64,000 nt of DNA from Mycolicibacterium parafortuitum (GTDB lineage: Bacteria > Actinomycetota > Actinomycetes > Mycobacteriales > Mycobacteriaceae): positions 2,604,001 to 2,668,000 of the forward strand of contig NZ_AP022598.1 of the NCBI RefSeq assembly GCF_010725485.1, given 5' to 3'. The notes under the pieces were generated by a model. That model did not search any database, was not told the origin of the DNA, and saw only the letters and a program-made list of their open reading frames with translations. The first letter of the stretch is position 1. Every line of letters begins with the position of its first letter. Positions 35,781 to 43,667 of this stretch are shown here, piece after piece. Both the position numbers and the translations under genes were made by a program.

Positions 35781-35954
35781 ATGGCTGTGCCGAAGCGCAG
35801 GATGTCGCGCGCGAACACCCGTAGCCGGCGCGCGCAGTGGAAGGCGGAGGCCGCCAACCTGGTGACCGTGACTGTCGCAGGTCAGCCGCGCAAGGTGCCT
35901 CGTCGCCTGCTCAAGGCCGCCCGTCTGGGCCTGATCGACCTCGATCGCCGCTGA
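35781..35954 (+). CDS. rpmF: 50S ribosomal protein L32, zinc-independent form
   Basis: 57 residues, [19 protein letters not shown] then a C-terminal [18 protein letters not shown]. No cysteines, so this is the zinc-free (C-minus) L32 type. ATG at 35781 with GGAG upstream. Sits just before mprA, as remembered for Rv0979A in M. tuberculosis, but without the PE_PGRS genes found there. Confidence 0.93.
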   Translation: MAVPKRRMSRANTRSRRAQWKAEAANLVTVTVAGQPRKVPRRLLKAARLGLIDLDRR

Positions 35955-36004
35955 CTCTCAGCCAAACCATCGTATTGACGGCGCGCCTCTCAGGTCACTC
36001 TCAG
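35955..36004 (+). promoter_or_regulatory. MprA boxes upstream of mprA
   Basis: CTCTCAG occurs at 35955-35961, 35987-35993 and 35998-36004. The last two form CTCTCAGG-TCA-CTCTCAGA, two 8-bp direct repeats 3 bp apart, which is the described MprA-box layout. They lie 17-34 bp before the mprA GTG. Autoregulation of mprAB is known in M. tuberculosis; here it is inferred from the motif. Confidence 0.75.
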
Positions 36005-36020
36005 ACACTGGGTTGAAACT

Positions 36021-36716
36021 GTGGCAGTGCGCATACTTGTCGTTGATGACGATCGCGCCGTGCGCGAATCCCTGCGCCGGTCTCTGTCGTTCAACGGATA
36101 CTCCGTCGAACTCGCCCAGGATGGCCGGGAAGCCCTTGATCTGATCGCCAGCGACCGCCCCGATGCGGTGGTGCTGGATGTGATGATGCCGCGGCTGGAC
36201 GGCCTTGAGGTGTGCCGGCAGCTGCGAAGCACCGGCGACGACCTCCCCATCCTGGTCCTCACCGCCCGCGACTCGGTCTCCGAGCGGGTGGCCGGGCTGG
36301 ACGCGGGCGCCGACGACTATCTGCCGAAGCCGTTCGCCCTCGAGGAGTTGCTCGCGCGTATGCGGGCGCTGCTGCGCCGCACCAGCCCCGTCGACGGCGA
36401 CGCCGACTCGGCGGCGATGACGTTCTCCGATCTGACCCTGGACCCCGTGACCCGCGAGGTGACCCGGGGTGACCGCCCGATCAGCCTGACCCGCACCGAG
36501 TTCTCCCTGCTGGAGATGCTGATCGCCAACCCGCGCCGGGTGTTGACCCGAAGCCGCATCCTCGAGGAGGTCTGGGGCTTCGACTTCCCGACCTCCGGCA
36601 ACGCACTCGAGGTCTACGTCGGATACCTGCGCCGCAAGACCGAGGCCGAAGGTGAACCGCGGCTGATCCACACCGTTCGCGGAGTGGGTTATGTCCTCCG
36701 CGAGACGCCGCCCTGA
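36021..36716 (+). CDS. mprA: Two-component response regulator MprA
   Basis: 231 residues. Receiver domain with acidic pocket DDD (9-11), phospho-acceptor Asp53 (VVLDVMMP) and the Lys of LPKPF. OmpR-type winged helix (about 135-228) with [23 protein letters not shown] and [13 protein letters not shown]. The sequence is very close to M. tuberculosis MprA as remembered. Governs the envelope-stress response with sigE and pepD. GTG start at 36021; stop overlaps the mprB ATG. Confidence 0.97.
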   Translation: MAVRILVVDDDRAVRESLRRSLSFNGYSVELAQDGREALDLIASDRPDAVVLDVMMPRLDGLEVCRQLRSTGDDLPILVLTARDSVSERVAGLDAGADDYLPKPFALEELLARMRALLRRTSPVDGDADSAAMTFSDLTLDPVTREVTRGDRPISLTRTEFSLLEMLIANPRRVLTRSRILEEVWGFDFPTSGNALEVYVGYLRRKTEAEGEPRLIHTVRGVGYVLRETPP

Positions 36717-38164
36717 TGGTGGTGGACGAGCGAGCCGGATCGTGGACGGGGCATCCCCCGCCTGCTCCGCCGCCGCCGCCGGCGAGTTCGATCTCGTTGC
36801 GCTGGCGGGTGATGCTGCTGGCGATGGCGATGGCGGTGATCCCGGTCGTGATGATGGGCGTCGCGGGCTACGCGGTGGTGACGCGGGCTCTCTACGACGA
36901 CATCGACAACCAGCTGCGCACCCGCGCCCAGATGCTCATCGAGAGCGGTTCGCTGGACGCCAACCCGGCCAAGGCCATCGAGGGCACCGCGTACTCGGAC
37001 ATGAACGCGATGTTCTACATCCCCGGCCGCAGCAAGTACACCGCCAACCAGCAGGGCCAGACGCTGCCGATCGGTCGTCCCGAGCAGGACGTCATGGAGG
37101 GCACGCTGTGGATGTCGCTGCGCACCGTCGAGCACCAGCGGGTCCTCGCCGTGCATCTGGCCAGCGGCAACTCGCTGCTGTTGTCCAAGAGCCTGGCCCC
37201 GACGGGGCAGGTGCTCAAACGGCTGGGCACCGTCCTGCTCATCGTCGGCGGCATCGGGGTCGCGGTGGCCGCGATCGCCGGCGGCATCGTCGCCAGCGCG
37301 GGGCTCAGACCGGTGGGCCGGCTGACGCAGGCCGCCGAACGGGTGGCGCGAACCGACGACCTCCATCCGATACCGGTGGTCGGTAACGACGAACTCGCCC
37401 GCCTCACCGAGGCGTTCAACATGATGCTGCGCGCGCTGGCCGAATCCAGGGAACGGCAGGCCCGACTGGTCGCCGACGCCGGGCACGAACTCCGGACCCC
37501 GCTGACGTCGCTGCGCACCAACGTCGAGTTGTTGATGAGCTCGATGAAACCGGGTGCTCCGCAGATCCCCGAGGAGGACATGGCGGAGTTGCGCAGCGAC
37601 GTGATCGGGCAGATCGAGGAACTGTCGACTTTGGTCGGCGATCTGGTCGACCTCACCCGCGAGGAAGCCGGCAACGCGGTGCACGAGACGGTCGAGTTGT
37701 CCGAGGTGATCGAGCGGTCGCTGGAGCGGGTCCGCAGGCGCCGCAACGACATCGAGTTCACCGTGTCGGTGACCCCGTGGCAGGTGTTCGGCGACGCGGC
37801 CGGACTGGGACGGGCCGTGCTCAACCTGCTCGACAACGCCGCGAAGTGGAGCCCGCCCGGCGGTGTCGTCGCGGTGAGTCTGACCCAGGTCGACCCGCTG
37901 GCCGCCGAACTGGTGGTGGCCGATCACGGGCCCGGGATCCCGCCGCAGGAACGCGATCTCGTCTTCGAGCGGTTCTACCGCTCCACCACCGCGCGGGCGA
38001 TGCCGGGCTCGGGTCTCGGCCTGGCGATCGTGAAGCAGGTGGTGCTCAAACACGGTGGCACACTGCGCATCGAGGACACGGTGCCGGGTGGGCAGCCGCC
38101 AGGAACGTCGATGCGCGTGGTCCTGCCGGGCCGTCCCTCGATCGTGACCGCGGACGACGAGTAG
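36716..38164 (+). CDS. mprB: Sensor histidine kinase MprB
   Basis: 482 residues. Pro-rich cytoplasmic start, TM1 (about 31-54), an extracytoplasmic domain (about 55-168), TM2 (about 171-194), HAMP, then HisKA with His257 in DAGHELRTPL, and HATPase_c with NLLDNAAKWS, VADHGPGIPP and GSGLGLAIV. Phosphorylates MprA on envelope stress and is held by DnaK in M. tuberculosis. TGATG overlap with mprA. Confidence 0.96.
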   Translation: MVVDERAGSWTGHPPPAPPPPPASSISLRWRVMLLAMAMAVIPVVMMGVAGYAVVTRALYDDIDNQLRTRAQMLIESGSLDANPAKAIEGTAYSDMNAMFYIPGRSKYTANQQGQTLPIGRPEQDVMEGTLWMSLRTVEHQRVLAVHLASGNSLLLSKSLAPTGQVLKRLGTVLLIVGGIGVAVAAIAGGIVASAGLRPVGRLTQAAERVARTDDLHPIPVVGNDELARLTEAFNMMLRALAESRERQARLVADAGHELRTPLTSLRTNVELLMSSMKPGAPQIPEEDMAELRSDVIGQIEELSTLVGDLVDLTREEAGNAVHETVELSEVIERSLERVRRRRNDIEFTVSVTPWQVFGDAAGLGRAVLNLLDNAAKWSPPGGVVAVSLTQVDPLAAELVVADHGPGIPPQERDLVFERFYRSTTARAMPGSGLGLAIVKQVVLKHGGTLRIEDTVPGGQPPGTSMRVVLPGRPSIVTADDE

Positions 38165-38285
38165 CGCCGCGACACGCGCGATCCGGTCGTATTGGTGACC
38201 TGGCTCACCGCCCAGAATGGTTGAGACGGGCGTACTCGGGGCACGAGCTCAAAAGTTGTCGGAAAGGCAATCGAACTCTAAGCCC

Positions 38286-38293
38286 TTTCTCAG
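38286..38293 (+). promoter_or_regulatory. Possible MprA half-site upstream of pepD
   Basis: TTTCTCAG in the 207-bp gap between mprB and pepD resembles one MprA half-site (CTCTCAG). A second clear half-site was not found at the expected spacing, so support is weak. pepD is MprA- and SigE-controlled in M. tuberculosis. Confidence 0.35.
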
Positions 38294-38371
38294 TACGTTT
38301 GGGCACGCTGAGCTAGCAACGATCGTTGTCGTACCGGACACGATCAATTCGAGGGAGAGCACTGCAGCGAT

Positions 38372-39730
38372 ATGACCAACCACCCGAGGTACTCGCCGAC
38401 TCCGCAACCGGGTCGTCAGACCGGCTACCCCGGACAGGCGCCTCAAGGCCCCGCCGGGTCGCCGCGGTCGGGATCCTATGAGCCGCAGGGCACCGGCAGC
38501 TGGGACTGGCGTTACGCGACTGAGCAACAGCGGCAAGCCTTTCGGGGTCCCTACGATCCCTATCCCGGCGCGCAGATGCCGACGGGCCCGGGCCAGTACC
38601 CGCGTCCCGGCGCGCCGACCCCGCCGCCCGGACCCCGGAAGCGTTCGCGCGCATCAGGTTTGATCGCCGGCGCGCTGGCCCTGTCGCTGCTGTCGGCAGG
38701 TGTCGGCGGCGGCGTCGCGATGCTGGTGCACCCCGACCACAGCGTCGGCGGGATCAGCGCCAGCGGTGCTGCCCCGTCGATGCCCGCGGCCAGCGTGCCG
38801 GGCGGCTCGGTGGAGGCGGTGGCCGCCAAGGTCGTGCCCAGCGTGGTCAAGCTCGAGGTGAACCAGGGCAGGGCCACCGAAGAGGGCTCCGGCGTGATCC
38901 TGTCCTCGGACGGTCTGATCCTGACCAACAACCATGTCGTGGCGGCCGCGGCCGGTGACGCCGGTCCCGCGCAGACCAAGGTCACGTTCGCCGACGGCAG
39001 CGCCACCACGTTCTCCGTCGTCGGCGCCGACCCCAGCAGCGACATCGCGGTGGTGCGCGCCAAGAACGTGTCGGACCTGACCCCGATCGAGGTCGGCTCG
39101 TCGGCGGATCTGCGCGTCGGCCAGGACGTCGTCGCGATCGGTTCGCCCCTCGGCTTGGAAGGCACGGTCACCACCGGCATCATCAGCGCGCTGAACCGGC
39201 CGGTGGCCGCCAGCGGTGACGCCAAGAACCAGAACACGGTGCTCGACGCGATCCAGACCGACGCGGCGATCAACCCGGGCAACTCCGGCGGCGCGCTGGT
39301 GAACATGAACGGTGAGTTGGTGGGCATCAACTCCGCCATCGCGACCATGGGCGCCGACGCCGGTGGCCCGCGCGGCGGCTCGATCGGGCTGGGCTTCGCG
39401 ATCCCGGTGGATCAGGCCAAGCGCATCGCCGACGAGATCATCCAGACCGGTAGCGCGTCGCGGGCCTCGCTCGGTGTGCAGGTGGGCAACGACGCCGGGG
39501 TGGACGGCGCCAAGATCGTCGAGGTGACCGATGGCGGAGCCGCGGCCGCGGCGGGCCTGCCCAGCGGAGTGCTCGTCACCAAACTCGACGACCGGGTGAT
39601 CAGCAGCGCCGACGCGCTCGTCGCCGCGGTGCGCTCCAAGGCGCCGGGAGACAAGGTGAAGCTGACGTTCCTGGATTCGTCGGGCAAGCCGCAGACCGTT
39701 GACGTCACCCTCGGCAAGGCCAAGCAGTGA
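38372..39730 (+). CDS. pepD: HtrA-type serine protease with PDZ domain (PepD)
   Basis: 452 residues. Disordered P/G/Y/Q-rich cytoplasmic N-terminus (1-90), one TM helix (about 94-118), trypsin-like domain with triad His188 (NNHVV), Asp224 (SDIAVV) and Ser305 (GNSGGAL), then a PDZ domain (about 355-445: ASLGVQVGND, GGAAAAAGLPSGVLV). Extracytoplasmic quality-control protease and chaperone that works with MprAB and SigE. ATG at 38372. Confidence 0.95.
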   Translation: MTNHPRYSPTPQPGRQTGYPGQAPQGPAGSPRSGSYEPQGTGSWDWRYATEQQRQAFRGPYDPYPGAQMPTGPGQYPRPGAPTPPPGPRKRSRASGLIAGALALSLLSAGVGGGVAMLVHPDHSVGGISASGAAPSMPAASVPGGSVEAVAAKVVPSVVKLEVNQGRATEEGSGVILSSDGLILTNNHVVAAAAGDAGPAQTKVTFADGSATTFSVVGADPSSDIAVVRAKNVSDLTPIEVGSSADLRVGQDVVAIGSPLGLEGTVTTGIISALNRPVAASGDAKNQNTVLDAIQTDAAINPGNSGGALVNMNGELVGINSAIATMGADAGGPRGGSIGLGFAIPVDQAKRIADEIIQTGSASRASLGVQVGNDAGVDGAKIVEVTDGGAAAAAGLPSGVLVTKLDDRVISSADALVAAVRSKAPGDKVKLTFLDSSGKPQTVDVTLGKAKQ

Positions 39731-40317
39731 GTGCGACCCTCGGCCGGAATCGGGCGGAGTCGCGGCCCGACCTGCGTGTGGCTGCACCGTTGTCTGCCCC
39801 GAGATATACGGTTGAGCTCATGGAGCAGCCACACGCCTTGGTCGGTCGTGCCCTCGTCGTCATCGTCGACGACCGCACAGCTCACGGCGACGAAGAGGAC
39901 CACAGCGGTCCGTTGGTCACCGAGCTGCTCGGGGAGGCCGGATTCGTCGTCGACGGGGTGGTGGTCGTCTCCTCCGACGAGGTCGAGATTCGCAACGCAT
40001 TGAACACCGCGGTGATCGGCGGCGTGGATCTGGTGGTGTCGGTGGGCGGCACAGGGGTCACTCCGCGCGACGTCACGCCGGAAGCCACGCTGGATCTGCT
40101 GGACCGGGAGTTGCTGGGAATCGCCGAAGCGCTGCGTTCCTCGGGGTTGAGCGCCGGCATCATCGACGCGGGGGTGTCGCGCGGCCTGGCCGGGATCTCA
40201 GGCAGCACACTTGTGGTCAACCTCGCCGGATCCCGGGCCGCGGTCCGGGACGGCATGGCGACACTTGGTCCCCTGGCGGGCCAGATCATCGCGCAGCTAT
40301 CCAGTTTGGAGATCTAA
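39727..40317 (+). CDS. moaB2: MoaB-like molybdopterin adenylyltransferase family protein
   Basis: About 196 residues from the GTG that overlaps the pepD stop. An ATG at 39820 (MEQPHALVG) would give 165. MogA/MoaB fold with VIVDDRTAHGDEEDHSGP, VVSVGGTGVTPRDVTPEAT and NLAGSRAAVRDGMATL. In the pathway MoaB/MogA adenylylates molybdopterin. M. tuberculosis MoaB2 was reported to affect sigma factor behaviour next to mprAB-pepD. The coupled start favours the longer form. Confidence 0.9.
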   Translation: MSATLGRNRAESRPDLRVAAPLSAPRYTVELMEQPHALVGRALVVIVDDRTAHGDEEDHSGPLVTELLGEAGFVVDGVVVVSSDEVEIRNALNTAVIGGVDLVVSVGGTGVTPRDVTPEATLDLLDRELLGIAEALRSSGLSAGIIDAGVSRGLAGISGSTLVVNLAGSRAAVRDGMATLGPLAGQIIAQLSSLEI

Positions 40318-40330
40318 GCGCGTTGCGCTT
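40316..40330 (+). terminator. Small hairpin at the moaB2 stop
   Basis: AAGCGC-GTT-GCGCTT forms a 6-bp stem with a 3-nt loop beginning inside the TAA stop. Short and without a U-run, so termination is uncertain, but it is the only hairpin before the next promoter. Confidence 0.4.
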
Positions 40331-40449
40331 TCAGCGGTTAGTCCGGAATCCGCCGGGGTGGGCACCTCCACCTCGTGCGGATTTCGTCTTTTTTGACTCC
40401 TGCGTCATCTGCAATGTTAAGTGCAGGTGAACAGACATCCCTGTAAGTT

Positions 40450-40465
40450 TGTGATCTTGATCACA
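40450..40465 (+). promoter_or_regulatory. Perfect CRP-type binding site
   Basis: TGTGATCTTGATCACA is a perfect 16-bp palindrome that matches the mycobacterial CRP (Rv3676-like) consensus TGTGA-N6-TCACA. It ends 13 bp before the GTG of the 52-aa gene at 40479. So close to the start, it could act as a repressor site or activate from an upstream promoter overlap. Confidence 0.75.
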
Positions 40466-40478
40466 CGGAGAAATTGTC

Positions 40479-40637
40479 GTGACACAGACGCCGAAGCGCC
40501 GATCAGATTCAGTTAACGAGTTGCTGAAGAAGGCGTTCCCCGAGGTACCGGATACCGAGCGGGAGCCGGTGGCCCCCGAAGACATCGATGCGCGCGAGCG
40601 TTGGTTGCGAGAGAACATTCCGCCACACCACGAGTGA
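40479..40637 (+). CDS. Small acidic protein, 52 aa, unknown function
   Basis: A GTG-started frame at 40479 (GGAG 10 bp upstream) encodes 52 residues, beginning MTQTPKRRSDSVNELLKKAF and ending RERWLRENIPPHHE. It has a basic start, a predicted helix around NELLKKAF, then an acidic Pro-rich middle (PEVPDTEREPVAPEDIDA) and a second helix. No signal peptide or membrane segment. Its codon use is in keeping with its neighbours, and the perfect CRP site directly upstream supports it being real. Not recognised as a named family. Confidence 0.65.
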   Translation: MTQTPKRRSDSVNELLKKAFPEVPDTEREPVAPEDIDARERWLRENIPPHHE

Positions 40638-41025
40638 CCTGTGGTTACTCGCCGGGTTCCCAGCTGCCCCTGGCGTAACACATTCACTCTCATTGACGAA
40701 TACGTCGATGCGGGGTCACGATCCGCGGCGCTTTTCTCGACCAACCCCCGCCGCCGCGCGGAGGGGGTTAGGGAACACCAGGGGAACTCCAGCAAACGAC
40801 GCGCGGCTTTGCGTCCCGAACATCACCACCGGGGCCACGCGTTGCCGGTCAGATGCCTCCCCGTTATGTTCCTCGTGTCAACGATGAGCTAATCGTAAGA
40901 ACGACATGTGAGGTTTTTAATTCTCCTCACATCAAGCTCTTGCGAGGTGTGTGGTGAAGAAGTAAGCCAGGCACGGACATCTCGGAGCCCCGCCCGGGGC
41001 TTCGATACGCATAGCTAGGGAGATC
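40638..41025 (+). promoter_or_regulatory. Long leader/promoter region of the porin gene
   Basis: There is no convincing gene in these 388 bp. It contains a dyad ATGTGAGG (40906-40913) / CCTCACAT (40925-40932) with an AT-rich 11-bp spacer, and a hairpin AGCCCC-GCCC-GGGGCT (40986-41001) in the likely 5' leader. AGGGAG precedes the porin ATG. M. smegmatis mspA is also known for a long, complex upstream region. Confidence 0.55.
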
Positions 41026-41673
41026 ATGAAGGCAATCACTCGGGTGCTGATCGCGATGGTGGCGTCCATCGCGGCATTGTTCGTGAGCACTGGCACCTCC
41101 AACGCCGGTCTGGACAATGAGCTGAGTGTCGTCGACGGCCAGGGCCGCACGCTGACAGTTCAGCAGTGGGACACGTTCCTCAACGGTGTTTTCCCCCTCG
41201 ACCGCAACCGCCTGACCCGTGAGTGGTTCCACTCCGGCAAGGCCAGCTACATCGTGGCCGGCGAAGGCGCCGACGACTTCGAGGGCACGCTGGAGCTGGG
41301 CTACCAGGTCGGCTTCCCCTGGTCGCTGGGCGTCGGCATCAACTTCAGCTACACCACCCCGAACATCGCCTACGACGGCTGGGCCTTCGCGCCGACCGGT
41401 GACCCCGACTTCGGCACGCTGGACTCCATCGTGACCCCGCCGCTGTTCCCCGGTGTCTCGATCTCGGCCGACCTCGGTAACGGCCCGGGCATCCAGGAAG
41501 TCGCGACCTTCTCGGTCGACGTCGCCGGCCCCGGTGGTTCGGTTGTCGTCTCGAACGCTCACGGCACCGTGACCGGCGCCGCCGGTGGTGTGCTGCTGCG
41601 TCCGTTCGCCCGGTTGATCTCCTCGACCGGCGACAGCGTCAGCACCTACGGCGAGCCGTGGAACATGAACTGA
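41026..41673 (+). CDS. MspA-family outer-membrane porin
   Basis: 215 residues: a 27-residue signal peptide cut after SNA, then a 188-residue mature chain starting GLDNELSVVDGQGRTLTVQQ. It is near-identical to MspA over the N- and C-terminal beta strands (ATFSVDV, NAHGTVTGAAGGVLLRPFARLI, TYGEPWNMN). Octameric pore for hydrophilic nutrients in the mycomembrane. At the constriction, MspA has Asp90-Asp91 and Asp93; here mature Asp90 is kept but 91 is Gly, 92 Trp and 93 Ala, and the loop is four residues longer. Pore charge and width should differ. Lies between moaB2 and mscL, which are adjacent in M. tuberculosis. Confidence 0.95.
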   Translation: MKAITRVLIAMVASIAALFVSTGTSNAGLDNELSVVDGQGRTLTVQQWDTFLNGVFPLDRNRLTREWFHSGKASYIVAGEGADDFEGTLELGYQVGFPWSLGVGINFSYTTPNIAYDGWAFAPTGDPDFGTLDSIVTPPLFPGVSISADLGNGPGIQEVATFSVDVAGPGGSVVVSNAHGTVTGAAGGVLLRPFARLISSTGDSVSTYGEPWNMN

Positions 41674-41714
41674 CACAGAGCTCCGCTCTATGAACTGACA
41701 CAGAGCTTCGCTCT
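41665..41714 (+). repeat. 25-bp tandem duplication across the porin stop codon
   Basis: Units 41665-41689 and 41690-41714 differ at one base. Each begins ATGAACTGACACAGAGC, so the last two codons and stop of the porin are repeated just downstream. Each unit holds a small AGAGC/GCTCT hairpin. The near identity implies a recent duplication. Confidence 0.9.
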
Positions 41715-41717
41715 ACG

Positions 41718-41749
41718 AAACAGCCCCCGGCTTCGGCCGGGGGCTGTTT
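41718..41749 (+). terminator. Rho-independent terminator after the porin gene
   Basis: Stem AAACAGCCCCCGG (41718-41730) with its perfect complement at 41737-41749 and loop CTTCGG. The arm ends in TTT. Being symmetrical with A and T flanks, it could also serve mscL transcription from the other strand. Confidence 0.9.
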
Positions 41750-41773
41750 CCGTCTTGGGGGAGAGGCGCCGGG

Positions 41774-42208
41774 TCACCTGTCGGTGGGTGGCGCGTCCTG
41801 CTCGGTGTGGTTCTTCTTGGCGACGGTTCCGTCGGACTGGGCCTGCAACAGATCGCGGATCTCTGTCAGCAGGGTCAGCTCGGTTTCGCTCGATTCCACC
41901 TTGGCGTCGCGTTCCTTGAGCTTCTTGAACGGAGCCACGATCACGAAGTAGATGACCGCGGCGACGATCAGGAAGTTGATCGCCGCCGACAGCACGGCGT
42001 TGAGGTCGACGAACTGGTCGGCGCCCAGCGGGATCTTCAGGATTCCGTACTCGGTGTCCGGGCCCGCCCCGATCCGGTCGACCAGCGGCTGGACCACGTT
42101 TTCGGTGAACGCGGTGACCAGTCCGGTGAACGCGGCACCGACGACGACCGCGACTGCCAGATCGATCACGTTGCCCCGCGAGATGAACTCTTTGAAGCCT
42201 TTCAGCAT
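41774..42208 (-). CDS. mscL: Large-conductance mechanosensitive channel
   Basis: 144 residues. N-terminal amphipathic MLKGFKEFISRGNVIDLAVAVVVGAAF (TM1 pore helix starts inside), periplasmic loop, TM2 around NFLIVAAVIYFVIVAPF, then cytoplasmic helix PFKKLKERDAKVES and an acidic tail. Pentameric emergency valve against hypo-osmotic shock. It faces the porin gene across the shared terminator. Confidence 0.96.
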   Translation of the reverse strand: MLKGFKEFISRGNVIDLAVAVVVGAAFTGLVTAFTENVVQPLVDRIGAGPDTEYGILKIPLGADQFVDLNAVLSAAINFLIVAAVIYFVIVAPFKKLKERDAKVESSETELTLLTEIRDLLQAQSDGTVAKKNHTEQDAPPTDR

Positions 42209-42516
42209 GGCGATGACCCTTTCGTTTGAGGGGCGCGTGTCGGCGCACCGAACTCAGTGTCCACCGCTGGTCCAGCGGGGCAATATGTGGGCTTTATTTA
42301 CGTCCGGAGATAATGTGCGACCGGGGTCATTTCTGCTGCGAAACAGCAAGTGGCGCAAGTTGTTTCGGAACCCTGGGAGAAGGCTGGGAATTGGCCCGGC
42401 GGGCTGAATAAGAATTTGCCACTGGGCACGCGCAATGCCGTCGCGACTGCTACTCTGTGAGAGCCTGAAAACGTAAACAAGGACACCTGTGTCCTTCTAT
42501 TCAAAGGGGAATGCTC
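42209..42516. other. Divergent intergenic region between mscL and the small exported protein
   Basis: 308 bp with no credible gene. It is locally more AT-rich than the surroundings (for example around 42285-42310 and 42340-42360). A 14-bp palindrome GGACAC-CT-GTGTCC lies at 42481-42494, ahead of the AAAGGGGA ribosome site of the downstream gene. It presumably carries both promoters. Confidence 0.5.
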
Positions 42517-42876
42517 ATGGCACGACATGCCAAGGCGCCCGCTCGGAGTGCGAAGAAGCTCGGCGCCGTCGGCCTGGGCTCGTTCTTTATCGCCGCAGCT
42601 TTCTCCGGTCTGAGCGCTGGTACGGCCAACGCGGACGAGGTCGCTCCCACGCCCGTAGTGGTCAGCCGCCAAGCCTCGGAGAACTCCGTGATCCGGATCA
42701 ACGATCTCGGCGTCGCCCGCGGTATCTCCGAAGCCCGCCTTGCCGACGCCGGCGAGATCCACGCCGTCGGCACGGGTTCGACCGAGGTGCGCGACAACAT
42801 CAAGGCAGTCGTCGGCACGAAGGCCGCCGCGTTCGCGGGCGCCTACCCGGTCGGTCCTGCCATCGGCGACTGGTGA
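42517..42876 (+). CDS. Small exported protein, unknown function
   Basis: 119 residues from ATG 42517, which has AAGGGGA at correct spacing; an in-frame ATG at 42511 lacks spacing. Sec signal peptide: basic MARHAKAPARSAKK, hydrophobic core, cleavage likely after TANA. The mature part is about 79 residues (VAPTPVVVSRQASENSVIRI, then DNIKAVVGTKAAAFAGAYPV) with no cysteine. Probably a mycobacterial small secreted protein family. Followed by a strong terminator, so monocistronic. Confidence 0.8.
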   Translation: MARHAKAPARSAKKLGAVGLGSFFIAAAFSGLSAGTANADEVAPTPVVVSRQASENSVIRINDLGVARGISEARLADAGEIHAVGTGSTEVRDNIKAVVGTKAAAFAGAYPVGPAIGDW

Positions 42877-42887
42877 TCTGATCTTCC

Positions 42888-42918
42888 AAAGTGCCCCCGG
42901 GAATCCCGGGGGCACTTT
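42888..42918 (+). terminator. Strong rho-independent terminator
   Basis: Perfect 14-bp stem AAAGTGCCCCCGGG (42888-42901) paired with 42905-42918, loop AAT, followed by GCTTTT. It lies 12 bp after the small exported protein gene and before the convergent SAF gene. Confidence 0.92.
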
Positions 42919-42944
42919 GCTTTTCGATTCTGCTCGATGCCCGG

Positions 42945-43598
42945 TCAATGCAGCGTGAGCGTGATCGCCTGTACGAGAGCCGCTCCGGCCACCGCCTTGG
43001 CCGCAGCCGTGGGCAGCGCTACCAGCACGACCCGCCCGGCGCCGCGGGCTCCGACGCCACTTTCCTTGGCGGACACCAGAACAACGACGGCATCGGTAGC
43101 TACCAGACGTGCCTCCGCGGTCTCGTCAGCGGGTGCGGCGACGATGTCGACGACGTCGCCGGGCCGGACCAGATCCGTCAGCGCGGCATCGGCCAGCGGG
43201 ATCGGGACGATCCGCGCATCGGGACCAGCCGTGGATTCGGCCAGCCGCGGACCGAGCAGTCGCACGTCGGTGAGCACCTCGCCCCGACGAGTCGGGCCGG
43301 CGAGTGTGGCGCCGACGACGGTGCCCACGTCGGATTGTGCGCCATCGGGAATCGCCGGGGCCGTGCGTGATTCCACCCGAACGTCGTCGGCGGTGAGTTC
43401 GACACCGGGGGACAGGTCGCGCACCGCGACGACGACTTCGGCGCGATCGGCGTCCGGATCGCCGCGCCATGCGGCCACCGCGGCCAGGATCACCAGGAAA
43501 CCGGCGAGGATGCGACGTGCTGCGGGAGTCCGGGACCAGTCTGGACGCAGCATCCGCCCCAGCCGATCGATCGCGGTCGGGTCCAGCGAATCCCCCAT
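42945..43598 (-). CDS. SAF-domain protein (Rv0990c-like)
   Basis: 217 residues. One N-terminal TM helix (about 28-44: ARRILAGFLVILAAVAAW), then an SAF domain (about 52-115: VVVAVRDLSPGVELTADDVRV, RRGEVLTDVRLLG) as in CpaB/RcpC pilus-assembly and flagellar FlgA proteins, and an RcpC-like tail with VRPGDVVDIVAAP. Likely extracytoplasmic. No pilus genes are nearby. Sits after the CIRCE-controlled ruc gene, 70 bp away, and may be co-transcribed. Confidence 0.8.
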   Translation of the reverse strand: MGDSLDPTAIDRLGRMLRPDWSRTPAARRILAGFLVILAAVAAWRGDPDADRAEVVVAVRDLSPGVELTADDVRVESRTAPAIPDGAQSDVGTVVGATLAGPTRRGEVLTDVRLLGPRLAESTAGPDARIVPIPLADAALTDLVRPGDVVDIVAAPADETAEARLVATDAVVVLVSAKESGVGARGAGRVVLVALPTAAAKAVAGAALVQAITLTLH

Positions 43599-43667
43599 GG
43601 GTTCACGCTAGGTCGTCGGCGCAGCCGTCGTCTGCCGCCGATCAGGCGGCTGTGGATAACTCGACGG

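Noticed and set aside
40588..40892. Short plus-strand frames in the porin leader
   Set aside because: No ribosome site, no recognisable composition, and they overlap a leader with regulatory dyads.
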